A stretch of 64,000 nucleotides of DNA from NCBI GenBank assembly GCA_030833445.1, contig JAURHD010000005.1:62001-126000 (forward strand). The letters are read 5' to 3'. The notes under the pieces were generated by a model. The model did no database searches. It was not told the DNA's origin and saw nothing but the letters and a program-made list of their open reading frames with translations. The position numbers and the translations under genes are program-made. Shown here in pieces: positions 52,442 to 61,019 of this stretch; position 1 is the first letter of the stretch; each line of letters opens with the position of its first letter. The DNA comes from Cephaloticoccus sp. (GTDB lineage Bacteria > Verrucomicrobiota > Verrucomicrobiia > Opitutales > Opitutaceae).

Positions 52442-53842
52442 ATGGTGAACCGCTCATTAATCATGTCTTCTTCCTCGATACTAAGCCGCAAATGTTTGCT
52501 TCCGGCATTACTGCTGGGACTCACCCTTGCCTTGGGCACAGCCGCTGTTGCGCAGGATCGAAATGCTGCCCAACCCTCTGAGCGTGCATCGTCAGATCTG
52601 CAAAAGCTCCAACCCTTGGTTGACGCCAAGAACTGGGACGGTGCGGCCAACTTACTGCTGGGGATTCTGCGTTACGCTGCTCCGAACAGCTATGATCAGG
52701 CGATGGCCAGTGATATTCTATCCAAGATCTATCTGCAGAAAGGTGAATACGAGAAGACCATCGCGCCAATGGAGCGCGCTTATTTGCTGGGTGAATCGTT
52801 TAATTATTTTGAGCCAAAATCCCAGTTGGAAAGGCTCTATTTTTTGGCCCAGCTGTATTATCAGGAAGTAACCAATTCCAAGGTTAAATCTGTTCAGCAG
52901 GAATATTTTGGCAAAGCTGCGAAGTATATCGAGCTCTGGCTCAGCCGTCAGGAGAAACCTGATCAAGACGGTCGGATGTTTTATGTATCCCTGCTCTACA
53001 ATCAGGCGATTATTGATCCCCAAAATATCAATAAGGCCCTGTTGAAAAAGACCCAGGAGCAAGTCTACGAAGCCTTATACTCCGAGTTGTTTCCCAAGGA
53101 AGGCTTCTACCTGATCCTCTTGGCCACCCTCCAACAGGAAGGCGATCTCAAGAAAACTGCCGAGATTCTGGAATTACTGGCAAAACAATATCCTTCCAAG
53201 AGCACCTACTGGCAGCAGTTGATGGGAACATATTCAAATATGGCCATCGAGACCAAAAATCCGGATGAAGTTCTGGAAGACAATCTCAGGGCCATCATCA
53301 CGATCGAGCGCGCGCAAGCCCTTGGTTTCATGAATACGCCCAAGGATAACTACAACTTGGTCGGCATCTATTTTAACATTGGTCAATTCGGCAAAGCCAC
53401 GGAACTGATGCTGGCCGGACTTCGTAATGGTTCCATTGAGTCGGATATCAAGAAATGGGAACTGCTCGCCTACTCTTACCTGCAGATCAACAACGAATAC
53501 CAAGCCATCGAAATTCTAAAGGAGGCCATCCGCAGCTATCCTAAATCCGGTCAGCTCGACAACCAGATTGCCCAGATCTATTATTCGTTGAATCAAAGCA
53601 AGGAAGCCTACCGTTATCTGAATTCTGCCTTGGCCAAAGGTGGTCTGGAGAAACCGGGCGGGGTTTATTATTTCAAAGCCTATATCTGCTATGAATTGCA
53701 GAAATTTGAGGAAGCTCTCACTGCAATCGACCAAGCCGCCGAATACCCGGATGCCCAGGATGCCCAGCTCCCTCGCCTGCGTCTCGCCATCGAGGAAGCT
53801 CTCCGGGAACGGGAAAACGCCACCCAAGCAAACGCCAAATAA
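52442..53842 (+). CDS. Exported TPR protein of the ExbB/TonB operon
   Basis: 466 residues (start 52442; an in-frame ATG at 52463 gives a shorter signal peptide). The signal peptide ends near AAVA-QDRN. Several tetratricopeptide-like helical pairs run through the rest, for example near residues 95-130, 215-260 and 340-440 (SYLQINNEYQAIEILKEAI, ALAKGGLEKPGGVYYFKAYI). A periplasmic scaffold is likely. Such TPR proteins accompany ExbBD/TonB in other bacteria, but I cannot name the family. Confidence 0.82.
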   Translation: MVNRSLIMSSSSILSRKCLLPALLLGLTLALGTAAVAQDRNAAQPSERASSDLQKLQPLVDAKNWDGAANLLLGILRYAAPNSYDQAMASDILSKIYLQKGEYEKTIAPMERAYLLGESFNYFEPKSQLERLYFLAQLYYQEVTNSKVKSVQQEYFGKAAKYIELWLSRQEKPDQDGRMFYVSLLYNQAIIDPQNINKALLKKTQEQVYEALYSELFPKEGFYLILLATLQQEGDLKKTAEILELLAKQYPSKSTYWQQLMGTYSNMAIETKNPDEVLEDNLRAIITIERAQALGFMNTPKDNYNLVGIYFNIGQFGKATELMLAGLRNGSIESDIKKWELLAYSYLQINNEYQAIEILKEAIRSYPKSGQLDNQIAQIYYSLNQSKEAYRYLNSALAKGGLEKPGGVYYFKAYICYELQKFEEALTAIDQAAEYPDAQDAQLPRLRLAIEEALRERENATQANAK

Positions 53843-53877
53843 ATTCCCATCAATTTAAGTTAAACTGATCTGATCCT

Positions 53878-54417
53878 ATGAAGAAAGCATACGTAATTTT
53901 CCCAACTCTCGCCATGTTGATCTTCTTTGGCTACTGGTGGAGCTTTAGCTCTGACTACGAAGCCAAACAAGCGGCCATCGCTGAGAAGGCCAAGCAGGAG
54001 AAGATTCAAAAACTCGAGCAGGAAGCTCGCGACCGCGAACAAGCCATTAAGGAAGCCGTTGCAGCTCAAGAGGAACGACGCATTGAACGCGAGGCCAAGG
54101 AAGCCCAGAAGTTGAAAGACCGCGAAGAGCGTCAACTGGCCAAGGAAGCCAGCACCAAAGCTTTCCGCGAAAAGGAAAAACTGACCCTGCAGCTCAAACG
54201 TCTCAACGAAGATGTTCAGAACGAATCTGCCGAGATTGCCAAATTGGAAGCCCGCAAGGAGTTGCATATCCAAGAAGAAGCTTTTCTGCGCCAATATGTA
54301 ACGAAGGCTGAAACCAATCAAAGCGATCTGACTCAAGTTATTCAAAAGATCGCCGCGGCTGATGCTGCTGCGAAGGCCGCGGCTGACGCTGCTGCCGCGG
54401 CTGCCAAGAAATCTTAA
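53878..54417 (+). CDS. Membrane-anchored coiled-coil protein 1, unknown
   Basis: 179 residues. One N-terminal span (AYVIFPTLAMLIFFGYWW) and then almost continuous charged coiled coil (about 30-165) rich in Lys, Glu and Ala, ending in an Ala/Lys tail. Topology is N-in with a long periplasmic rod. It resembles the next gene in length and layout but not closely in sequence, which suggests ancient paralogy. Function unknown; co-operonic with the TonB system. Confidence 0.7.
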   Translation: MKKAYVIFPTLAMLIFFGYWWSFSSDYEAKQAAIAEKAKQEKIQKLEQEARDREQAIKEAVAAQEERRIEREAKEAQKLKDREERQLAKEASTKAFREKEKLTLQLKRLNEDVQNESAEIAKLEARKELHIQEEAFLRQYVTKAETNQSDLTQVIQKIAAADAAAKAAADAAAAAAKKS

Positions 54418-54435
54418 TCCCATTCCCTATCCGAT

Positions 54436-54969
54436 ATGAAAAAGTGGCTCTATTTTATCGTTCCGTTCGCGATGCTCATCGTGTTCACGTTCTTCTATTT
54501 GACGCATGCCAAAGAAGCTGCGGAGAAGGAACGTGTCCGTGAGGAGCGGATCGCATTGGAGAAAAAGCAGGAAGAAGAGCGTAAAGCCGCTATCGAGGAA
54601 CAAGCTCGTCTGGATGCAGCCAAGCGGACCGCAGAGCGTGAAGCCGCCGCCGCTGCCAAAGAGGCCGAGCGGATTGCTCAATGGCAAGCCGAAGGCTTGG
54701 AAATCCAAAAAGCGACCGATGAATACAACGCTGAGGCCGATAAACTGGCCAAGCAGATCTCTGCCTTGGAAGTGCAATTGGACACACTTAATAAAAAGAA
54801 AGAAGCCACCAACGCAGCGGTGCTAGCACTATCTAAGAAAGTTGAGCAGGCTCGTATCGATAAACGAAATGCCGAATTGGAAATCCAACGGAAGACCGAA
54901 TTGATGATTCGTCGGGTCGAAAATAGCAGTCTGACCAAGATGCCGGTGCCGGTAACCACCCGCCGCTGA
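54436..54969 (+). CDS. Membrane-anchored coiled-coil protein 2, unknown
   Basis: 177 residues. The N-terminus MKKWLYFIVPFAMLIVFTFF is a membrane anchor similar to that of the preceding protein, followed by a charged coiled coil (about 28-155) and a short tail KMPVPVTTRR. It is 18 bases after its neighbour and is the last gene before a strong terminator. I do not recognise a family. Confidence 0.7.
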   Translation: MKKWLYFIVPFAMLIVFTFFYLTHAKEAAEKERVREERIALEKKQEEERKAAIEEQARLDAAKRTAEREAAAAAKEAERIAQWQAEGLEIQKATDEYNAEADKLAKQISALEVQLDTLNKKKEATNAAVLALSKKVEQARIDKRNAELEIQRKTELMIRRVENSSLTKMPVPVTTRR

Positions 54970-54990
54970 TCAAGTCGCAAACCAATTTAA

Positions 54991-55022
54991 AAGCCCGGCA
55001 TTTGATCTTGCCGGGCTTTTTT
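54991..55022 (+). terminator. Intrinsic terminator of the ExbB/TonB operon
   Basis: AAGCCCGGC and GCCGGGCTT (9 bp, ten-base loop) followed by a T-run, 22 bases after the last stop. Strong rho-independent pattern. Confidence 0.92.
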
Positions 55023-55129
55023 GTGCCCGGATGCAAGCCGCCCCAGAATGTGATAAATTTAGATTGCGATGAGAATACCGGTCAATTTTGCTGCGCTTTC
55101 CTCCGGATTAATGTTCGGAATGAATGTAT

Positions 55130-55206
<77 letters not shown>

Positions 55207-55222
55207 TTCGAGTTGTCCAAAC

Positions 55223-56068
55223 TTAAGGCAAAAACGGGTTGTAGCGCAATTCGTTGCCTACAGAGGTCAAGGGGCCGTGTCCTGGGGCCAATATCGTATC
55301 AGCAGCACACAAATTTAGAATACGTCTTAAGTTTTTTCGGTGCAGTTGACTGCTAAAGTAGGAACCGCCCACCGATCCGGCAAAAATCAAGTCACCGGCG
55401 ATCAAAAGTGCGGTGGCTCCAGTGGGATTCGCGACCGAAATCCGGTAGCAATTGTGTGCGGAGGCATGTCCAGGTGTGCTAAAGGCCTGCACCTTAATAT
55501 TCGCCCATTTGATCTCAACTGCATCCCCAATCGCTTCGCCACACGGTGGGTGGCAGCCATGGGGCACAAAGGCCGATTTGATACCGAAATAGTCCACCAC
55601 GTCACAAAGACCTCCGGTATGTTCACCTTCGATATGGGTCAGAAAGACCGAATCTATGCCTTTGATGGTGGGCGGCCAGTTTTCCAACAAGGCGGCCAGA
55701 TTGGGACCGGTATCAAACAGAATACCGCGTTCTGCCCCCACAGCAGAGATCACATAAGCATTCACCACCCCCACGCCATGCCGCATACGCAGGGCATGCA
55801 GCACAAACGGCAGCCCGGAGCAGATCGGCAAGGGATAACTGTTCTCTCCTAATGCACAAAGACCGACCTCGTTAAGCTGCAAAACTCGGGCCAGCCGGCC
55901 TAATTCGGCACAGGTAAGCTCGCTGCGATAATCCAAGGCGTCTCTAAGTCGGGACAGGGGGATATCCACCGCTTGGGCTATTTCATCCACGAACCGCCCT
56001 TCCTGACGCATGGCCTTCTCCAAAACGTCCCCCACTTCGTCCTCTATTGGCACTGTGGTAGCAGTCAT
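55223..56068 (-). CDS. HTH-like domain fused to metallo-beta-lactamase-fold hydrolase
   Basis: 281 residues from [11 protein letters not shown] at 56068; a longer frame would overlap pyrE. Residues ~10-70 form a helical Cro/XRE-like unit ([32 protein letters not shown]). Residues ~85-281 are an MBL fold: [40 protein letters not shown] and [11 protein letters not shown]. The first metal motif is H145-x-E147-x-E149-H150 instead of HxHxDH, so the zinc ligand set is altered. Substrate unknown. Confidence 0.82.
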   Translation of the reverse strand: MTATTVPIEDEVGDVLEKAMRQEGRFVDEIAQAVDIPLSRLRDALDYRSELTCAELGRLARVLQLNEVGLCALGENSYPLPICSGLPFVLHALRMRHGVGVVNAYVISAVGAERGILFDTGPNLAALLENWPPTIKGIDSVFLTHIEGEHTGGLCDVVDYFGIKSAFVPHGCHPPCGEAIGDAVEIKWANIKVQAFSTPGHASAHNCYRISVANPTGATALLIAGDLIFAGSVGGSYFSSQLHRKNLRRILNLCAADTILAPGHGPLTSVGNELRYNPFLP

Positions 56069-56143
56069 CCAGTTACCAAACAGTAAGTATAGGCTGACGT
56101 AAATTGATTTTGTTTTTTTACGGGCAAAGCTCACTTTGAAATC

Positions 56144-56713
56144 ATGAGTGATTCGCAACAAGAGGTTCTCGATATCTTCAAGTCCACGGGCGCCCTCCTC
56201 GAGGGCCATTTTGTGCTCCGTTCCGGTCTGCACAGTGGGCATTTTTTTCAGTGTGCCCGGGTATGCCAACAGATGGATGCAGTAGAACGATTGGCGACGC
56301 TATTGCTGACCAAGTTGACCGGCTTCAATTATGTCACGGTGTTGGCACCCGCCATGGGTGGGTTGGTCATCGGGCAGGAAGTGGCACGCCAAAGCAAATC
56401 ACGCTATGTGTTCGCCGAAAAAGTTAACGATAAACTGGAATTAAGACGTGGCTTCACCTTTCAACCGAATGAACCGGTTTTGATCGTGGAAGACGTCGTC
56501 ACGCGAGGAGGTCGGGCTAACGAAAGCATTCAGATTGTGCGCGCGGCTGGCGCAGTGCCGGTGGCCGTGGCCATGCTGGTGGACCGTAGTGCCCATGAAG
56601 CGCGGTTCGACATACCGGCCATATCGCTACTGGAATTGAGTTTCCCGACCTATGCGGCGGATGAACTGCCAGCCGATCTGGCTGCCATCCCCGTGCAAAA
56701 GCCCGGCAGCTAA
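56144..56713 (+). CDS. pyrE: Orotate phosphoribosyltransferase
   Basis: 189 residues. The PRPP-binding motif VLIVEDVVTRGG and the substrate segment GHFVLRSGLHSGHFF identify PyrE. It joins orotate to PRPP, making OMP in pyrimidine synthesis. It is divergent from the MBL gene across 75 bases and converges on the Deg-type protease. The PRPP synthase gene prs lies two genes on, which fits substrate supply. Confidence 0.95.
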   Translation: MSDSQQEVLDIFKSTGALLEGHFVLRSGLHSGHFFQCARVCQQMDAVERLATLLLTKLTGFNYVTVLAPAMGGLVIGQEVARQSKSRYVFAEKVNDKLELRRGFTFQPNEPVLIVEDVVTRGGRANESIQIVRAAGAVPVAVAMLVDRSAHEARFDIPAISLLELSFPTYAADELPADLAAIPVQKPGS

Positions 56714-56732
56714 TCAGGACTGATCAGCTCCA

Positions 56733-58148
56733 CTAGGGTAGTCTTACCGTCAAGTAGCGGTATTGTCCGCGGTAGTAGACCAGGAGCAAATTGCGGCCTT
56801 CATGGAAAAGGCTCTTGGCACCCGCGAAGTCACTGACCGCCGTGCGGTTGATTTCAACAATGGCAATATTGGGCACCAAATATCCGGCATATGGTGAATC
56901 CTCACTCACATTGGTGATCTCCAGTCCGGTGACCCTCGAATCCATGCCAAGAACCCGACGTCGCTCAGCAGTAATCGGAGCAACATCCACTCCTGCCAGC
57001 AACTCATTGGGTTTCTCATCCAGGCGGCCCAACACCACATCGATCGCCATTTTAGATCCATCACGAATCACGCTGAGGGACACTGTTGAATCTGGTGGGG
57101 ATTGCGCGATTCTAAGACGCAGATCTTCCAATGCCGATACGGCATGACCGTTCACCCCTTCAATGACATCCGTTAAATGCAGCCCTGCTTTGTCGGCGGG
57201 GCCATCGGGAGTAACATTGTTAATCACCACACCCTTGGTGCTCTTGGGTAGATTTAGTGATTCGGCAAATTCTGGCGTCAACGTCTCCGCCCCTACCCCC
57301 AGTGATCCACGCGCTACGGTCCCGGTCTCAATCAAACTATGCATGATGGATGAGGCGAGATTCACCGGGATGGCGAAGCCAATCCCGATGTTGCCCTTGG
57401 TCGTGGATACGATGGCGCTATTGATACCGACCAGTCGACCCTTGGCATCCACGAGGGCGCCACCGGAATTGCCCATATTTATGGCTGCATCGGTCTGAAT
57501 AAAGTCTTCATAGCCGGCTACATTTTCCAGTAGTCCAAGTTTATTACGACCCTTGGCTGAAACAATTCCCATGGTGACCGTTTGCCCCACGCCCAACGGA
57601 TTTCCGACTGCAAACACTACGTCCCCGACCCGTAATTTGTCACTGTCTGCCAGGGTGATGGTCGGTAGATCACCCGCTTCAATTTTGATGACGGCAATGT
57701 CTGTCTTGGGGTCACTGCCGATCAGGACGGCTTGATATTCACGGTCGTCCGGCAAAAGCACACTCAAGGCATCCGCCCCTTCCACCACATGATTGTTGGT
57801 GATGATATAGCCATCGTTGGTCACGATCACCCCCGAGCCCAAACCTTCCTCTTTGCGTTCGCGAGTTTGGTCAGGTGGGGCCCCGAATAGTTGTGCGATG
57901 GGATCGGTCGCAATTTTGGTAGCGACAATCTTGGTGGAATATACGGAGACAACAGCTGGCTGCACCACTTCGATTACATCGGCATAACTGGTTATCGCCA
58001 CACTCGCACCGTCTGAAACAGGTGACTTGTCCACGGTCAAAACCGGCTTGGGCACGTCCGGTCTCTTCTCCTTGGCCAATACCAACAGGGTCGCCCCCCA
58101 ACCAATCAGTGCAACTAGCAACAAGGCGGATATGACCTTTGATCTCAT
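56733..58148 (-). CDS. Deg/HtrA-type serine protease with two PDZ domains
   Basis: 471 residues from the ATG at 58148 (a longer frame overlaps prs). A membrane anchor or signal (VISALLLVALIGWGATLLV) leads to a trypsin-like domain with His in NNHVVEGAD, Asp in TDIAVIKIE and Ser in NMGNSGGALVD. PDZ1 (about 290-375) and PDZ2 (about 385-471) follow. Periplasmic quality control of misfolded envelope proteins is the expected role, fitting nearby bamA and skp. Confidence 0.92.
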   Translation of the reverse strand: MRSKVISALLLVALIGWGATLLVLAKEKRPDVPKPVLTVDKSPVSDGASVAITSYADVIEVVQPAVVSVYSTKIVATKIATDPIAQLFGAPPDQTRERKEEGLGSGVIVTNDGYIITNNHVVEGADALSVLLPDDREYQAVLIGSDPKTDIAVIKIEAGDLPTITLADSDKLRVGDVVFAVGNPLGVGQTVTMGIVSAKGRNKLGLLENVAGYEDFIQTDAAINMGNSGGALVDAKGRLVGINSAIVSTTKGNIGIGFAIPVNLASSIMHSLIETGTVARGSLGVGAETLTPEFAESLNLPKSTKGVVINNVTPDGPADKAGLHLTDVIEGVNGHAVSALEDLRLRIAQSPPDSTVSLSVIRDGSKMAIDVVLGRLDEKPNELLAGVDVAPITAERRRVLGMDSRVTGLEITNVSEDSPYAGYLVPNIAIVEINRTAVSDFAGAKSLFHEGRNLLLVYYRGQYRYLTVRLP

Positions 58149-58209
58149 GACGTAAGTAAGTGGATGTGCAAAAAATTCAGCAAGTTTCAGTGGAGAGAAC
58201 CGGATTGGG

Positions 58210-59160
58210 CTAGAACCCTTTGATTTCAAACAGACTGGTTACACTTTCATTGCTGTTGATGCGCACAATAGCCTTACCCAGCAATGGGGCGATACTCAGC
58301 ACCGTGATTGGCAATCCATGTGTTTCCACCGGGGTCGAATTGGTGGTGATTACCTCATCGAGCAAGCCGCTCTTGAGGCGATCAATGGCCATTTCATTTA
58401 AAATGCAGTGGCTCACGGCCGCTCTTACACTGACGGCACCGTGCTCGCGCAACATCTTTGCCGCTGCCGTGAGGGTGCCGGCGGTCTCGGTAATGTCATC
58501 CACCAAGAGCACGTCACAGCCTTCCACCTCACCCACGATATTCATGGCTTCCACGGAGGTGGCACTCTTGCGCTTTTTGGCCACCATGCCTAAAGCCGCC
58601 CCCATGGTATCGGCGTAGGCTGCCGCCATCTTCATACCGCCCACGTCTGGCGAGCATACCACCAGTGGGCGTTCTCGCTTTTGTTTGGAGAGATAATCAA
58701 AAAATACGGGAGAAGCGTAGAGATGATCCACCGGGATATCGAAAAACCCCTGAATCTGCTGACTGTGCAGATCCATGGTGAGAATTCTGGTAGCCCCGGC
58801 CGCGACAATTAGATTGGCCACCAGTTTGGCGGTAATTGGAACTCTGGGCTGATCTTTGCGATCCTGACGGGCATACCCGTAGAAGGGTAATACCGCCGTA
58901 ATGCGCTGGGCCGATGCCCGGCGTGCTGCATCAATCATGATGAGCAATTCCATCAAATGATGGTTCGTTGGCGGGCAGGTCGACTGGATGATAAAGACAT
59001 CCTTGCCGCGGACATTTTCGTTAATCTTTACGAACGATTCTCCATCGGGGAAACTGGTTACCGTCGCTTCACCCAAGGGTTCCCCTATTGAACGACAAAT
59101 TTCCTCCGCCAGGTTACGGTTGGAGTTGCCGGTCAGGATTTTGAGTCGTGCTTCGCCCAT
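58210..59160 (-). CDS. prs: Ribose-phosphate pyrophosphokinase
   Basis: 316 residues, normal length. LKILTGNSNRNLAEEICRSI at the N-terminus, FVKINENVRGKDVFIIQSTC, YGYARQDRKDQPR for ATP and the PRPP loop VLLVDDITETAGTL. It makes PRPP from ribose 5-phosphate and ATP for nucleotides, His, Trp and NAD. It is flanked by the Deg-type protease and lpxD. Confidence 0.96.
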   Translation of the reverse strand: MGEARLKILTGNSNRNLAEEICRSIGEPLGEATVTSFPDGESFVKINENVRGKDVFIIQSTCPPTNHHLMELLIMIDAARRASAQRITAVLPFYGYARQDRKDQPRVPITAKLVANLIVAAGATRILTMDLHSQQIQGFFDIPVDHLYASPVFFDYLSKQKRERPLVVCSPDVGGMKMAAAYADTMGAALGMVAKKRKSATSVEAMNIVGEVEGCDVLLVDDITETAGTLTAAAKMLREHGAVSVRAAVSHCILNEMAIDRLKSGLLDEVITTNSTPVETHGLPITVLSIAPLLGKAIVRINSNESVTSLFEIKGF

Positions 59161-59202
59161 ACCGTCAACCTTGGTGACCCAACCGATGGGCGAAAGACAA
59201 AT

Positions 59203-60231
59203 CTAGCGTGAGCCTTCAAGCGCGTCGACCCGCTTGAACAACTCAGGTAGGCGACGATGGAGAACATGAAGCCGACGTTCCAGCATGTAAGGCATCGCGG
59301 GATGCCCACTGATGAACTGTCCCGGCTCAATGGTGGTGGTGATACCTGCCTGCCCAGCAGCCTTGACCCCTTTGCCCACTTTGAGGTGACCCGCAACCCC
59401 AACTTGGCCACCCAAGACCACGTAATCCTCAATCACCACACTGCCCGCAATACCCACCTGCGCGCAAAGAATACAGTGTTTACCGACAATCACATTGTGG
59501 GCGATTTGCACCATATTATCGATCTTAGTGCCTTCCCCTATAACCGTCCGGCTGAATCTGGCGCGGTCCAAGGTGCTGTTCGCCCCGATTTCCACGTCAT
59601 CCTCAATAATCACATGGCCGACTTGCGGGACCTTTTCGTGTCGTCCCTCGACAAATTCATAACCAAAGCCATCTGAACCGACCACGACCCCGGCATGTAG
59701 CCTGACCCGGTTCTTGAGAATACATTCGGTGCCGAGGCTCACGCCTGGCATCAGCCAGCAATCCTCCCCCACCACCGCGTTCCGACCCACAAACACTTGG
59801 GCCTGCAAATGGGTCTTTTCTCCCACGACTGCGCCGGATTCGATCACACACAACGGACCAATTGTCGCCGTAGTCGCAATCTTGGCATCCGCAGCCACCA
59901 CCGCACTGGGATGAATTCCCGGCATGGGTTTCGGCCACATTTGTTGTTCGATGCGGGCACATATTCTGGCCAGTCCCACGGAGGGATTCTCCAGGAAGAC
60001 ATACAACTGATCGACTCCCGGTTCTCCTTCATAGTCCCGCGGTAAAAGCAGCACCGATGCTTTCGAAATCGCCACTTGGGCGCGGTATTTGGAATTACCG
60101 AGGAATGACAAGTCTCCTACCCCAGCCGTATCCAAGGCCCCGATGCCGGTAATCTGTTGTGAAGTGACTCCACGGGTGGAGGGGGATCCTACTATCGACA
60201 CCAACTCCTCAGGAGAAAATGTAACCTGCAT
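59203..60231 (-). CDS. lpxD: UDP-3-O-acylglucosamine N-acyltransferase
   Basis: 342 residues. An N-terminal uridine-binding domain ([21 protein letters not shown]) precedes a left-handed parallel beta-helix of hexapeptide repeats (about 100-290) with the catalytic-His segment [11 protein letters not shown], and a C-terminal helical tail. It adds the second acyl chain in lipid A synthesis. It starts shortly after the skp terminator, so it has its own promoter or relies on read-through. Confidence 0.95.
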   Translation of the reverse strand: MQVTFSPEELVSIVGSPSTRGVTSQQITGIGALDTAGVGDLSFLGNSKYRAQVAISKASVLLLPRDYEGEPGVDQLYVFLENPSVGLARICARIEQQMWPKPMPGIHPSAVVAADAKIATTATIGPLCVIESGAVVGEKTHLQAQVFVGRNAVVGEDCWLMPGVSLGTECILKNRVRLHAGVVVGSDGFGYEFVEGRHEKVPQVGHVIIEDDVEIGANSTLDRARFSRTVIGEGTKIDNMVQIAHNVIVGKHCILCAQVGIAGSVVIEDYVVLGGQVGVAGHLKVGKGVKAAGQAGITTTIEPGQFISGHPAMPYMLERRLHVLHRRLPELFKRVDALEGSR

Positions 60232-60277
60232 GCGCGGAATCTGACATCTTCAATCGGAGGTGCAATGTCACAAAACA

Positions 60278-60305
60278 AAAACCCCGCCGTTTCGGGCGGG
60301 GTTTA
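60278..60305 (-). terminator. Intrinsic terminator after skp
   Basis: ACCCCGCC and GGCGGGGT (8 bp, extended by A-T pairs, six-base loop). Leftward it is followed by TTTTTGTTTTG. It ends the bamA-skp transcript just before lpxD. Confidence 0.88.
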
Positions 60306-60328
60306 AAAACATAAATCTTTAAGATATA

Positions 60329-60982
60329 TTACTTGCCCATCGGGACGGTAATCTTGGGCGCAACCTCTGACTTGGTCGCAGGAGCCGGGGCCGCTGCCTT
60401 GGCCGCGGGACGTCCCTTGTTGATTTCTGCTTCCACTTCGGACGTGATGTCCATCGAAGGATCGGAGTAGATCACGCTGGAGATACCCAGCAAATTCGGA
60501 CCGGACTTATCGAGCAACAGCTTGGCGCCTTTACGCTTCGCAATCTCGGTGGCGAGTTTGCTGATCTCTTCAAGCATGATGTTCTTAAAGTTCTGGAATC
60601 GTTGTTGGAGCAAATTACGCGTGTTGGCTTCAAAGCTTTGCAGCTCGTTGTCCTTCCGTTGAATTTCCTGATACTTTTGGCCGGCATCGTTGCGGGCCTG
60701 TTCCTTGACCTCAGGCTTGGCCGCGGGGTTGTTGCTCTGATCCATCACTTCCTTGTATTGTTCAATCAAGGTATTGCGGGATTGGATGATCCGGTCGGCT
60801 TCTTCCTTGGCCTTCTCAGCATCAGCCTTGAGCTTTTCTTTTTGCTCTTGGGTTTTGTAGTGCTCATCGAGCAACTTGATCATGTCCACCACATAGATGG
60901 AGGACGCTGATTGCGCTTGCGCGAATAGCCCGGTGACCGAAAAAGCGATCAGGACAAGCAGTAGTTTGGCAGATTTATTCAT
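60329..60982 (-). CDS. skp: Skp/OmpH periplasmic chaperone
   Basis: 217 residues. A signal peptide (LLLVLIAFSVTGLFAQAQ) leads to the Skp body: VVDMIKLLDEHYKTQEQ, a long charged coiled-coil hairpin (about 45-135) and a C-terminal beta/Pro-Ala-Lys tail. Skp trimers hold unfolded outer-membrane proteins. It is encoded directly after bamA, the classical bam-skp order. Confidence 0.9.
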   Translation of the reverse strand: MNKSAKLLLVLIAFSVTGLFAQAQSASSIYVVDMIKLLDEHYKTQEQKEKLKADAEKAKEEADRIIQSRNTLIEQYKEVMDQSNNPAAKPEVKEQARNDAGQKYQEIQRKDNELQSFEANTRNLLQQRFQNFKNIMLEEISKLATEIAKRKGAKLLLDKSGPNLLGISSVIYSDPSMDITSEVEAEINKGRPAAKAAAPAPATKSEVAPKITVPMGK

Positions 60983-61019
60983 GGTGTGGGTATCGATAGA
61001 GTTGGTTAGCTAAGACAAA

